A DNA stretch of 64,000 nt from Diadophis punctatus similis (taxonomy: Eukaryota; Chordata; Lepidosauria; Squamata; Dipsadidae), in the NCBI GenBank assembly GCA_023053685.1, contig JALIGW010000057.1, positions 2,592,710-2,656,709 of the forward strand. The letters run 5' to 3'. The translations under genes and the position numbers were made by a program. Shown here one piece after another: positions 1 to 9,390 of the stretch (position 1 is its first letter; every line of letters begins with the position of its first letter). The notes under the pieces are model-generated. The model was not told where the DNA came from and ran no database searches. It was given only the letters and a program-made list of their open reading frames with translations.

Positions 1-470
1 ACCACTACATCAATTTCTCTCTAGCTGACTTTTCCAGATGTGCAGAAGCACATGTCCAGGATTATGCTGAAATCTGCCTTGTAATTTCTCTCTAGCTGAC
101 TTTTCCAGATGTGCAGGAGTGTTCCAGGATTATGCTGAAATCTACATCAATTTCTCTCAAGCTGACATTTTCCAGATGTACAGAAGCAGAGTTCCAGGTG
201 TATGCTGAAATCTGCCTTGCAATTTCTCTCTAGCTGACTTTTCGCAGATGTGCAGTAGCAGAGTTCCAGCATTATGCTGAAATCTGCCACATAAACTTCT
301 CTCTAGCTGACATTTTCCAGATGTGCAGAAGCAGAGTTCAAAGATTATGCTGAAATCTGCCTTGCAATTTGTCTCCAAGTGAAATTTTCCAGATGTGGAG
401 AAGCAGACTTCAGAGATTATGCTGAAATCTACCACATCAATCTCTCTCTAGCTGACTTTTCCAGATGTGC
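1..470 (+). repeat. Truncated copy of the 8,639-9,108 segment
   Basis: Bases 1-470 match 8,639-9,108 at a constant offset of 8,638, with a few substitutions (for example TGCAGTAGC near 252 against TGCAGAAGC). The match ends at 471, where this copy reads GCGGAAG and the other GCAGAAG, and the following monomers differ. The window therefore opens inside a cassette Q. The 68- and 70-bp short monomers (GCAGGAGTG form, TACATC form) are in this part. Confidence 0.85.
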
Positions 471-492
471 GGAAGCAGAGTTCCAGGATTAT

Positions 493-711
493 GCTGAAAT
501 CTAACACATCAATTTCTCTCTAGCTGAAATTTTCTAGGTGTGCACAAGCAGAGTTCCAGGATTATGCTGAAATCTGCCTCTGCATTTTCCCTCTAGCTGA
601 CATTTTCCAGATGTGCGGAAGCAGAGTTCCAGGATTATGCTGAAATCAGCCTCTGCATTTTCTCTCTAGCTGACATTTTTCAGATGTTCGGAAGCAGAGA
701 GCAAAGATTAT
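493..711 (+). repeat. 219-bp trimer higher-order unit, copy 1
   Basis: Three 73-bp monomers of fixed types follow one another: a TTTTCTAGGTGTGCAC type (493-565), a TCTGCCTCTGCATTTTCC type with TGCGGAAG (566-638), and an ATCAGCCTCTGC type with ATGTTCGGAAG and AGAGCAAAG (639-711). The same ordered trimer follows immediately at 712-930, so this is a tandem trimer pair. Confidence 0.93.
637..658 (+). other. Dyad in the ATCAGCC monomer subtype
   Basis: GCTGA and TCAGC are exact reverse complements separated by AA (639-650), flanked by ATGC at 637 and GCAT at 655. The dyad exists only where the common GAAATCTACC is replaced by GAAATCAGCC, so it marks this subtype at the monomer junction. No function is claimed. 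Confidence 0.6.
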
Positions 712-930
712 GCTGAAATCAACCACATCAATTTCTCTCTAGCTGAAATTTTCTAGGTGTGCACAAGCAGAGTTCCAGGATTATGCTGAAATCTGCCTCT
801 GCATTTTCCCTCTAGCTGACATTTTCCAGATGTGCGGAAGCAGAGTTCCAGGATTATGCTGAAATCAGCCTCTGCATTTTCTCTCTAGCTGACATTTTTC
901 AGATGTTCGGAAGCAGAGAGCAAAGATTAT
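712..930 (+). repeat. 219-bp trimer higher-order unit, copy 2
   Basis: Monomers 712-784, 785-857 and 858-930 repeat the three types of the preceding 219 bp in order. Starts at 566 and 785, and at 639 and 858, differ by exactly 219. The first monomer here opens ATCAACCACATC where copy 1 opens ATCTAACACATC, showing that it joins the preceding AGAGCAAAG monomer type. Confidence 0.93.
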
Positions 931-1454
931 GCTGAAATCAACCACATAAATTTTCCCCAGCTGACATTCTCCAGATGTGCAGAAGCAGAGTTCAAAGATT
1001 ATGCTGAAATCTACGACATCAATTTCTCTCTAGCTTACATTTTCTAGATGTGCAGAAGCAGAGTTCCAGCATTATGCTGAAATCTGCCACATAAAATTCT
1101 CTCTAGCTGACATTTTCCAGATGTGCAGAAGCAGAGTTCAAATATTATGCTGAAATCTACCATACCAATTTCTCTCTAGCTGACATTTGCCAGATGTGAA
1201 GAAGCAGAGTTCCAGGATTGTGCTGAAATCTACCATACCAATTTCTCTCTAGCTGACATTTGCCAGATGTGCAGAAGCAGAGTTCCAGGATTGTGCTGAA
1301 AACCACCACATCAATTTCTCTCTAGCTTACATTTTCCAGATGTGCAGAAGCAGAGTTCCAGGATTTTGCTGAAATGTGCCTTGCAATTTCTCTCTAGCTG
1401 ACTTTTCCAGATGTGAAGAAGCAGAGTTCAAACATTATGCTGAAATCTACCACA
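931..1454 (+). repeat. Cassette P (first occurrence)
   Basis: An ordered run of subtypes: the CCACATAAATTTTCCCCAG form, TACGACATC with TTTCTAG (1012), CCACATAAAATTC, TACCATACC twice, AAACCACCAC with GCTTAC, then ATGTGCC. This order recurs through the window. The marker TACGACATC is at 1012, 2322, 4215, 5381, 7274, 10015, 11750, 12841, 18105, 19913, 22873, 28282, 30166, 35517, 41588, 48927, 55143 and 58678, with related contexts at 33845, 34862 and 48272. Some copies lack internal monomers. Confidence 0.85.
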
Positions 1455-1830
1455 TCAATTTCTCTCTAGCTGACATTTGCCAGATGTGCAGAAGCAGATT
1501 TCCAGGATTATGCTGAAATCAGCCTCTGCATTTTCTCTCTAGCTGACATTTTCCAGATGTGAAGAAGCAGAGTTCAAAGATTATGCTGAAATCTACCACA
1601 TAAATTCCTATCTAGCTGACATTTTTCAGATGTGATGAAGCAGAGTTCCAGGATTATGCTGAAATCAGCCTCTGCATTTTCTCTCTAGCTGACATTCTCC
1701 AGATGTGCAGAAGCAGCGTTCAAAGATTATGCTGAAATCTACCACATCAATTTCTCTCTAGCTGACATTTTCCAGATGTGCGGAAGCAGAGTTCCAGGAT
1801 TATGCTGAAATCTGCCTTGCAATTTTTCTC
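1455..1830 (+). repeat. Left shoulder of the 3,059-bp duplication
   Basis: This stretch matches 4,514-4,889 at offset 3,059, so homology between the two large units starts about 1,455, before the marker chosen as their phase (1831). Upstream of about 4,514 the second copy lacks monomers present at 1.3-1.45 kb. Types here include CATTTGCC, ATCAGCC, CCACATAAATTCCTATC with GATGAAGC, and AGCAGCGTTC. Confidence 0.8.
1731..1803 (+). repeat. Representative near-consensus monomer (73 bp)
   Basis: This copy differs from the consensus I derive by eye at one base, the G of TGCGGAAG, where most copies read TGCAGAAG. Order of blocks: GCTGAAATC at 1731, CCACATCAA, the pyrimidine run TTTCTCTCTAG, GCTGACATTTTCC, CAGATGTG, the AAGCAGAG block, TTCCAGGATTAT. 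Short monomers elsewhere lose 3 bp in CCACATC (TACATC forms), 1 bp in GACATTTT (GACTTTT forms) and 3 bp or more in AGAAGCAGAG (AGGAGAG or AGGAGTG forms). Confidence 0.9.
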
Positions 1831-2240
1831 CAGGTGAAATTTTCTAGGTGTGCACAAGCAGAGTTCCAGGATTATGCTGAAATCTGCCTCTGCATTTTCC
1901 CTCTAGCTGACATTTTCCAGATGTGCGGAAGCAGAGTTCCAGGATTATGCTGAAATCAGCCTCTGCATTTTCTCTCTAGCTGACATTTTTCAGATGTTCG
2001 GAAGCAGAGAGCAAAGATTATGCTGAAATCAACCACATCAATTTCTCTCTAGCTGAAATTTTCTAGGTGTGCACAAGCAGAGTTCCAGGATTATGCTGAA
2101 ATCTGCCTCTGCATTTTCCCTCTAGCTGACATTTTCCAGATGTGCGGAAGCAGAGTTCCAGGATTATGCTGAAATCAGCCTCTGCATTTTCTCTCTAGCT
2201 GACATTTTTCAGATGTTCGGAAGCAGAGAGCAAAGATTAT
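1804..2240 (+). repeat. 219-bp trimer pair
   Basis: Monomer starts at 1804, 1876, 1949, 2022, 2095 and 2168 give two trimers (218 and 219 bp) of the same three types as 493-930. The first monomer is a hybrid: its left part is the TGCCTTGCAATTTTTCTCC type and its right part the TTTTCTAGGTG type, joined at the CAGGTG marker (1831). This suggests an exchange inside a monomer. Confidence 0.9.
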
Positions 2241-4889
2241 GCTGAAATCAACCACATAAATTTTCCCCAGCTGACATTCTCCAGATGTGCAGAAGCAGAG
2301 TTCAAAGATTATGCTGAAATCTACGACATCAATTTCTCTCTAGCTTACATTTTCTAGATGTGCAGAAGCAGATTTCCAGGATTATGCTGAAATCAGCCTC
2401 TGCATTTTCTCTCTAGCTGACATTTTCCAGATGTGAAGAAGCAGAGTTCAAAGATTATGCTGAAATCTACCACATAAATTCCTATCTAGCTGACATTTTT
2501 CAGATGTGATGAAGCAGAGTTCCAGGATTATGCTGAAATCAGCCTCTGCATTTTCTCTCTAGCTGACATTCTCCAGATGTGCAGAAGCAGCGTTCAAAGA
2601 TTATGCTGAAATCTACCACATCAATTTCTCTCTAGCTGACATTTTCCAGATGTGCGGAAGCAGAGTTCCAGGATTATGCTGAAATCTGCCTTGCAATTTT
2701 TCTCCAGGTGAAAATTTCCAGATGTGGACAAGCAGAGTTCAAAGACTATGCTGAAATCTAACATATCAATTTCTCTCTAGCTGACATTTTCCAGATGAGC
2801 GCAAGCAGAGTTCAAAGATTATGGTGAACTCTACCACATCAATTTCTCCCTAGCTTACATTTTCCAGATGTGCAGAAGCAGAGTTCAAAGATTATGGTGA
2901 AATCTACCACATCAATTTCTCTCTAGCTGACATTTTCCAGACATGCAGAAGCAGCGTTCCAGGATTGTGCTGAAAACCACCACATCAATTTCTCTCTAGC
3001 TGACATTTTCCAGATGTGCAGAAGCAGAGTTCAAATATTATGCTGAAATCTACCATACCAATTTCTCTCTAGCTGACATTTGCCAGATGTGAAGAAGCAG
3101 AGTTCCAGGATTGTGCTGAAATCTACCATACCAATTTCTCTCTAGCTGACATTTGCCAGATGTGACGAAGCAGAGTTCCAGGATTGTGCTGAAAACCACC
3201 ACATCAATTTCTCTCTAGCTTACATTTTCCAGATGTGCAGAAGCAGAGTTCCAGGATATTGCTGAAATGTGCCTTGCAATTTCTCTCTAGCTGACTTTTC
3301 CAGATGTGAAGAAGCAGAGTTCAAACATTATGCTGAAATCTACCACATCAATTTCTCTCTAGCTGACATTTGCCAGATGTGCAGAAGCAGATTTCCAGGA
3401 TTATGCTGAAATCAGCCTCTGCATTTTCTCTCTAGCTGACATTTTCCAGATGTGAAGAAGCAGAGTTCAAAGATTATGCTGAAATCTACCACATAAATTC
3501 CTATCTAGCTGACATTTTTCAGATGTGATGAAGCAGAGTTCCAGGATTATGCTGAAATCAGCCTCTGCATTTTCTCTCTAGCTGACATTCTCCAGATGTA
3601 CAGAAGCAGCGTTCAAAGATTATGCTGAAATCTACCACATCAATTTCTCTCTAGCTGACATTTTCCAGATGTGCGGAAGCAGAGTTCCAGGATTATGCTG
3701 AAATCTGCCTTGCAATTTTTCTCCAGGTGAAATTTTCTAGGTGTGCACAAGCAGAGTTCCAGGATTATGCTGAAATCTGCCTCTGCATTTTCCCTCTAGC
3801 TGACATTTTCCAGATGTGCGGAAGCAGAGTTCCAGGATTATGCTGAAATCAGCCTCTGCATTTTCTCTCTAGCTGACATTTTTCAGATGTTCGGAAGCAG
3901 AGAGCAAAGATTATGCTGAAATCAACCACATCAATTTCTCTCTAGCTGAAATTTTCTAGGTGTGCACAAGCAGAGTTCCAGGATTATGCTGAAATCTGCC
4001 TCTGCATTTTCCCTCTAGCTGACATTTTCCAGATGTGCGGAAGCAGAGTTCCAGGATTATGCTGAAATCAGCCTCTGCATTTTCTCTCTAGCTGACATTT
4101 TTCAGATGTTCGGAAGCAGAGAGCAAAGATTATGCTGAAATCAACCACATAAATTTTCCCCAGCTGACATTCTCCAGATGTGCAGAAGCAGAGTTCAAAG
4201 ATTATGCTGAAATCTACGACATCAATTTCTCTCTAGCTTACATTTTCTAGATGTGCAGAAGCAGAGTTCCAGCATTATGCTGAAATCTGCCACATAAAAT
4301 TCTCTCTAGCTGACATTTTCCAGATGTGCAGAAGCAGAGTTCAAATATTATGCTGAAATCTACCATACCAATTTCTCTCTAGCTGACATTTGCCAGATGT
4401 GAAGAAGCAGAGTTCCAGGATTGTGCTGAAATCTACCATACCAATTTCTCTCTAGCTGACATTTGCCAGATGTGAAGAAACAGAGTTCCAGGATTGTGCT
4501 GAAAACCACCACATCAATTTCTCTCTAGCTGACATTTGCCAGATGTGCAGAAGCAGATTTCCAGGATTATGCTGAAATCAGCCTCTGCATTTTCTCTCTA
4601 GCTGACATTTTCCAGATGTGAAGAAGCAGAGTTCAAAGATTATGCTGAAATCTACCACATAAATTCCTATCTAGCTGACATTTTTCAGATGTGATGAAGC
4701 AGAGTTCCAGGATTATGCTGAAATCAGCCTCTGCATTTTCTCTCTAGCTGACATTCTCCAGATGTGCAGAAGCAGCGTTCAAAGATTATGCTGAAATCTA
4801 CCACATCAATTTCTCTCTAGCTGACATTTTCCAGATGTGCGGAAGCAGAGTTCCAGGATTATGCTGAAATCTGCCTTGCAATTTTTCTC
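1831..4889 (+). repeat. 3,059-bp higher-order unit, copy 1 (42 monomers)
   Basis: Phase is set on the marker CAGGTGAAA. Markers at 1831, 2705 and 3724 split the unit into 874, 1,019 and 1,166 bp, about 12, 14 and 16 monomers. The next unit repeats these spacings exactly. Trimer pairs open the first and third parts (1804-2240 and 3697-4133). Differences from copy 2 seen by eye are few: GATGTACAG near 3,600 against GATGTGCAG, ATCAGCCTC against ATCAGCTTC near 5,601, and GCTTAC against GCTGAC near 7,300. Confidence 0.93.
3697..4133 (+). repeat. 219-bp trimer pair
   Basis: Same two-trimer arrangement as 1804-2240, shifted by 1,893 bp, and carrying the same hybrid first monomer. The offset-1,893 match runs from about 3,697 to 4,264, then diverges (GAGTTCCAGC here, GATTTCCAGG in the earlier copy). 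Confidence 0.9.
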
Positions 4890-5299
4890 CAGGTGAAATT
4901 TTCTAGGTGTGCACAAGCAGAGTTCCAGGATTATGCTGAAATCTGCCTCTGCATTTTCCCTCTAGCTGACATTTTCCAGATGTGCGGAAGCAGAGTTCCA
5001 GGATTATGCTGAAATCAGCCTCTGCATTTTCTCTCTAGCTGACATTTTTCAGATGTTCGGAAGCAGAGAGCAAAGATTATGCTGAAATCAACCACATCAA
5101 TTTCTCTCTAGCTGAAATTTTCTAGGTGTGCACAAGCAGAGTTCCAGGATTATGCTGAAATCTGCCTCTGCATTTTCCCTCTAGCTGACATTTTCCAGAT
5201 GTGCGGAAGCAGAGTTCCAGGATTATGCTGAAATCAGCCTCTGCATTTTCTCTCTAGCTGACATTTTTCAGATGTTCGGAAGCAGAGAGCAAAGATTAT
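4863..5299 (+). repeat. 219-bp trimer pair
   Basis: Copy of 1804-2240 at offset 3,059, as expected inside the second 3,059-bp unit. Monomer types and the hybrid first monomer are preserved. Confidence 0.9.
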
Positions 5300-7948
5300 G
5301 CTGAAATCAACCACATAAATTTTCCCCAGCTGACATTCTCCAGATGTGCAGAAGCAGAGTTCAAAGATTATGCTGAAATCTACGACATCAATTTCTCTCT
5401 AGCTTACATTTTCTAGATGTGCAGAAGCAGATTTCCAGGATTATGCTGAAATCAGCCTCTGCATTTTCTCTCTAGCTGACATTTTCCAGATGTGAAGAAG
5501 CAGAGTTCAAAGATTATGCTGAAATCTACCACATAAATTCCTATCTAGCTGACATTTTTCAGATGTGATGAAGCAGAGTTCCAGGATTATGCTGAAATCA
5601 GCTTCTGCATTTTCTCTCTAGCTGACATTCTCCAGATGTGCAGAAGCAGCGTTCAAAGATTATGCTGAAATCTACCACATCAATTTCTCTCTAGCTGACA
5701 TTTTCCAGATGTGCGGAAGCAGAGTTCCAGGATTATGCTGAAATCTGCCTTGCAATTTTTCTCCAGGTGAAAATTTCCAGATGTGGACAAGCAGAGTTCA
5801 AAGACTATGCTGAAATCTAACATATCAATTTCTCTCTAGCTGACATTTTCCAGATGAGCGCAAGCAGAGTTCAAAGATTATGGTGAACTCTACCACATCA
5901 ATTTCTCCCTAGCTTACATTTTCCAGATGTGCAGAAGCAGAGTTCAAAGATTATGGTGAAATCTACCACATCAATTTCTCTCTAGCTGACATTTTCCAGA
6001 CATGCAGAAGCAGCGTTCCAGGATTGTGCTGAAAACCACCACATCAATTTCTCTCTAGCTGACATTTTCCAGATGTGCAGAAGCAGAGTTCAAATATTAT
6101 GCTGAAATCTACCATACCAATTTCTCTCTAGCTGACATTTGCCAGATGTGAAGAAGCAGAGTTCCAGGATTGTGCTGAAATCTACCATACCAATTTCTCT
6201 CTAGCTGACATTTGCCAGATGTGACGAAGCAGAGTTCCAGGATTGTGCTGAAAACCACCACATCAATTTCTCTCTAGCTTACATTTTCCAGATGTGCAGA
6301 AGCAGAGTTCCAGGATATTGCTGAAATGTGCCTTGCAATTTCTCTCTAGCTGACTTTTCCAGATGTGAAGAAGCAGAGTTCAAACATTATGCTGAAATCT
6401 ACCACATCAATTTCTCTCTAGCTGACATTTGCCAGATGTGCAGAAGCAGATTTCCAGGATTATGCTGAAATCAGCCTCTGCATTTTCTCTCTAGCTGACA
6501 TTTTCCAGATGTGAAGAAGCAGAGTTCAAAGATTATGCTGAAATCTACCACATAAATTCCTATCTAGCTGACATTTTTCAGATGTGATGAAGCAGAGTTC
6601 CAGGATTATGCTGAAATCAGCCTCTGCATTTTCTCTCTAGCTGACATTCTCCAGATGTGCAGAAGCAGCGTTCAAAGATTATGCTGAAATCTACCACATC
6701 AATTTCTCTCTAGCTGACATTTTCCAGATGTGCGGAAGCAGAGTTCCAGGATTATGCTGAAATCTGCCTTGCAATTTTTCTCCAGGTGAAATTTTCTAGG
6801 TGTGCACAAGCAGAGTTCCAGGATTATGCTGAAATCTGCCTCTGCATTTTCCCTCTAGCTGACATTTTCCAGATGTGCGGAAGCAGAGTTCCAGGATTAT
6901 GCTGAAATCAGCCTCTGCATTTTCTCTCTAGCTGACATTTTTCAGATGTTCGGAAGCAGAGAGCAAAGATTATGCTGAAATCAACCACATCAATTTCTCT
7001 CTAGCTGAAATTTTCTAGGTGTGCACAAGCAGAGTTCCAGGATTATGCTGAAATCTGCCTCTGCATTTTCCCTCTAGCTGACATTTTCCAGATGTGCGGA
7101 AGCAGAGTTCCAGGATTATGCTGAAATCAGCCTCTGCATTTTCTCTCTAGCTGACATTTTTCAGATGTTCGGAAGCAGAGAGCAAAGATTATGCTGAAAT
7201 CAACCACATAAATTTTCCCCAGCTGACATTCTCCAGATGTGCAGAAGCAGAGTTCAAAGATTATGCTGAAATCTACGACATCAATTTCTCTCTAGCTGAC
7301 ATTTTCTAGATGTGCAGAAGCAGAGTTCCAGCATTATGCTGAAATCTGCCACATAAAATTCTCTCTAGCTGACATTTTCCAGATGTGCAGAAGCAGAGTT
7401 CAAATATTATGCTGAAATCTACCATACCAATTTCTCTCTAGCTGACATTTGCCAGATGTGAAGAAGCAGAGTTCCAGGATTGTGCTGAAATCTACCATAC
7501 CAATTTCTCTCTAGCTGACATTTGCCAGATGTGAAGAAACAGAGTTCCAGGATTGTGCTGAAAACCACCACATCAATTTCTCTCTAGCTGACATTTGCCA
7601 GATGTGCAGAAGCAGATTTCCAGGATTATGCTGAAATCAGCCTCTGCATTTTCTCTCTAGCTGACATTTTCCAGATGTGAAGAAGCAGAGTTCAAAGATT
7701 ATGCTGAAATCTACCACATAAATTCCTATCTAGCTGACATTTTTCAGATGTGATGAAGCAGAGTTCCAGGATTATGCTGAAATCAGCCTCTGCATTTTCT
7801 CTCTAGCTGACATTCTCCAGATGTGCAGAAGCAGCGTTCAAAGATTATGCTGAAATCTACCACATCAATTTCTCTCTAGCTGACATTTTCCAGATGTGCG
7901 GAAGCAGAGTTCCAGGATTATGCTGAAATCTGCCTTGCAATTTTTCTC
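4890..7948 (+). repeat. 3,059-bp higher-order unit, copy 2 (42 monomers)
   Basis: Markers CAGGTGAAA at 4890, 5764, 6783 and 7949 reproduce the 874, 1,019 and 1,166 bp spacing of copy 1. Trimer pairs lie at 4863-5299 and 6756-7192. The match at offset 3,059 stops at 7949, where this copy continues GGTGAAAATTTCC instead of GGTGAAATTTTCTAGG. That makes it a simple tandem duplication with a clean right edge. Confidence 0.93.
6756..7192 (+). repeat. 219-bp trimer pair
   Basis: Copy of 3697-4133 at offset 3,059. With the other pairs it shows the trimer pair was already a doublet before the larger units were duplicated. Confidence 0.9.
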
Positions 7949-8221
7949 CAGGTGAAAATTTCCAAATGTGGACAAGCAGAGTTCAAAGACTATGCTGAAA
8001 TCTACCACATCAATTTCTCCCTAGCTTACATTTTCCAGATGTGCAGAAGCAGAGTTCAAAGATTATGGTGAAATCTACCACATCAATTTCTCTCTAGCTG
8101 ACATTTTCCAGACATGCAGAAGCAGCGTTCCAGGATTGTGCTGAAAACCACCACATCAATTTCTCTCTAGCTGACTTTTCCAGATGTGCAGAAGCAGAGT
8201 GCCAGGATTTTGCTGTAACCA
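7949..8221 (+). repeat. Junction monomers between left block and central mosaic
   Basis: A short run of types: GGTGAAAATTTCCAAATGTGG, TTTCTCCCTAGCTTAC, GACATGCAG with AGCAGCGTTCC, AAACCACCAC, then GTAACCACTAC. It resembles the start of cassette Q seen near 13.66-14.0 kb and 16.0-16.3 kb but lacks the GAGCGCAAG monomer present there. No non-satellite sequence is seen. Confidence 0.75.
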
Positions 8222-9360
8222 CTACATCAATTTCTCTCTAGCTGACTTTTCCAGATGTGCAGAAGCACATGTCCAGGATTATGCTGAAATCTGCCTTGCA
8301 ATTTCTCTCTAGCTGACTTTTCCAGACGTGCAGGAGAGTTCCAGGATTATGCTGAAATCTACATCAATTTCTCTCTAGCTGACATTTTCCAGATGTGCAG
8401 AAGCAGAGTTCAAAGATTATGCTGAAATCTACACATCAATTTCTCTCTAGCTGACTTTTCCAGATGTGCAGAAGCAGAGTTCCAGGATTATGCTGAAATC
8501 TACATCAATTTCTCTCAAGCTGACATTTTCCAGATGTGCAGAAGCAGAGTGCCAGGATTTTGCTGTAACCACCACATCAATTTCTCTCTAGCTGACTTTC
8601 CCAGATGTGCAGAAGCAGAGTGCCAGGATTTTGCTGTAACCACTACATCAATTTCTCTCTAGCTGACTTTTCCAGATGTGCAGAAGCACATGTCCAGGAT
8701 TATGCTGAAATCTGCCTTGTAATTTCTCTCTAGCTGACTTTTCCAGATGTGCAGGAGTGTTCCAGGATTATGCTGAAATCTACATCAATTTCTCTCAAGC
8801 TGACATTTTCCAGATGTATAGAAGCAGAGTTCCAGGTGTATGCTGAAATCTGCCTTGCAATTTCTCTCTAGCTGACTTTTCGCAGATGTGCAGAAGCAGA
8901 GTTCCAGCATTATGCTGAAATCTGCCACATAAACTTCTCTCTAGCTGACATTTTCCAGATGTGCAGAAGCAGAGTTCAAAGATTATGCTGAAATCTGCCT
9001 TGCAATTTGTCTCCAAGTGAAATTTTCCAGATGTGGAGAAGCAGACTTCAGAGATTATGCTGAAATCTACCACATCAATCTCTCTCTAGCTGACTTTTCC
9101 AGATGTGCAGAAGCAGAGTTCCAGCATTATGCTGAAATCTACCACATCAATTTCTCTCTAGCTGACATTTTCCAGATGTGAGGAAGCAGTGTTCCAGGAT
9201 TATGCTGAAATCAGCCTCTGCATTTTCTCTCTAGCTGACATTTTCCAGATGTGCAGAAGCAGAGTTCCAAGATTATGCTGAAATCTAACACATCAATTTC
9301 TCTCTAGCTGACATTTTCCAGATGAGCGCAAGCATAGTTCAAAGATTATGGTGAACTCTA

Positions 9361-9390
9361 ACACATCAATTTCTCTCTAGCTGAAATTTT
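9361..9390 (+). other. Splice-acceptor-like core in a TCTAACAC monomer
   Basis: One example of a recurring element. Monomers opening GAAATCTAACACATC or GAACTCTAACACATC carry CTAAC, which fits the branch-point consensus yTnAy. About 19 nt downstream of its A lies the pyrimidine run TTTCTCTCTAG, which fits a 3' splice site. It is seen from sequence alone; there is no evidence of transcription or splicing. Other monomers have the same pyrimidine-AG but CTACC or CTGCC instead of CTAAC. Confidence 0.35.

Noticed and set aside
49..54. ACATGT/CACATG palindrome as a regulatory site
   Set aside because: It arises in one monomer subtype by a few changes in AGCAGAGTTCC and spreads by duplication. Nothing singles it out beyond the general E-box remark.
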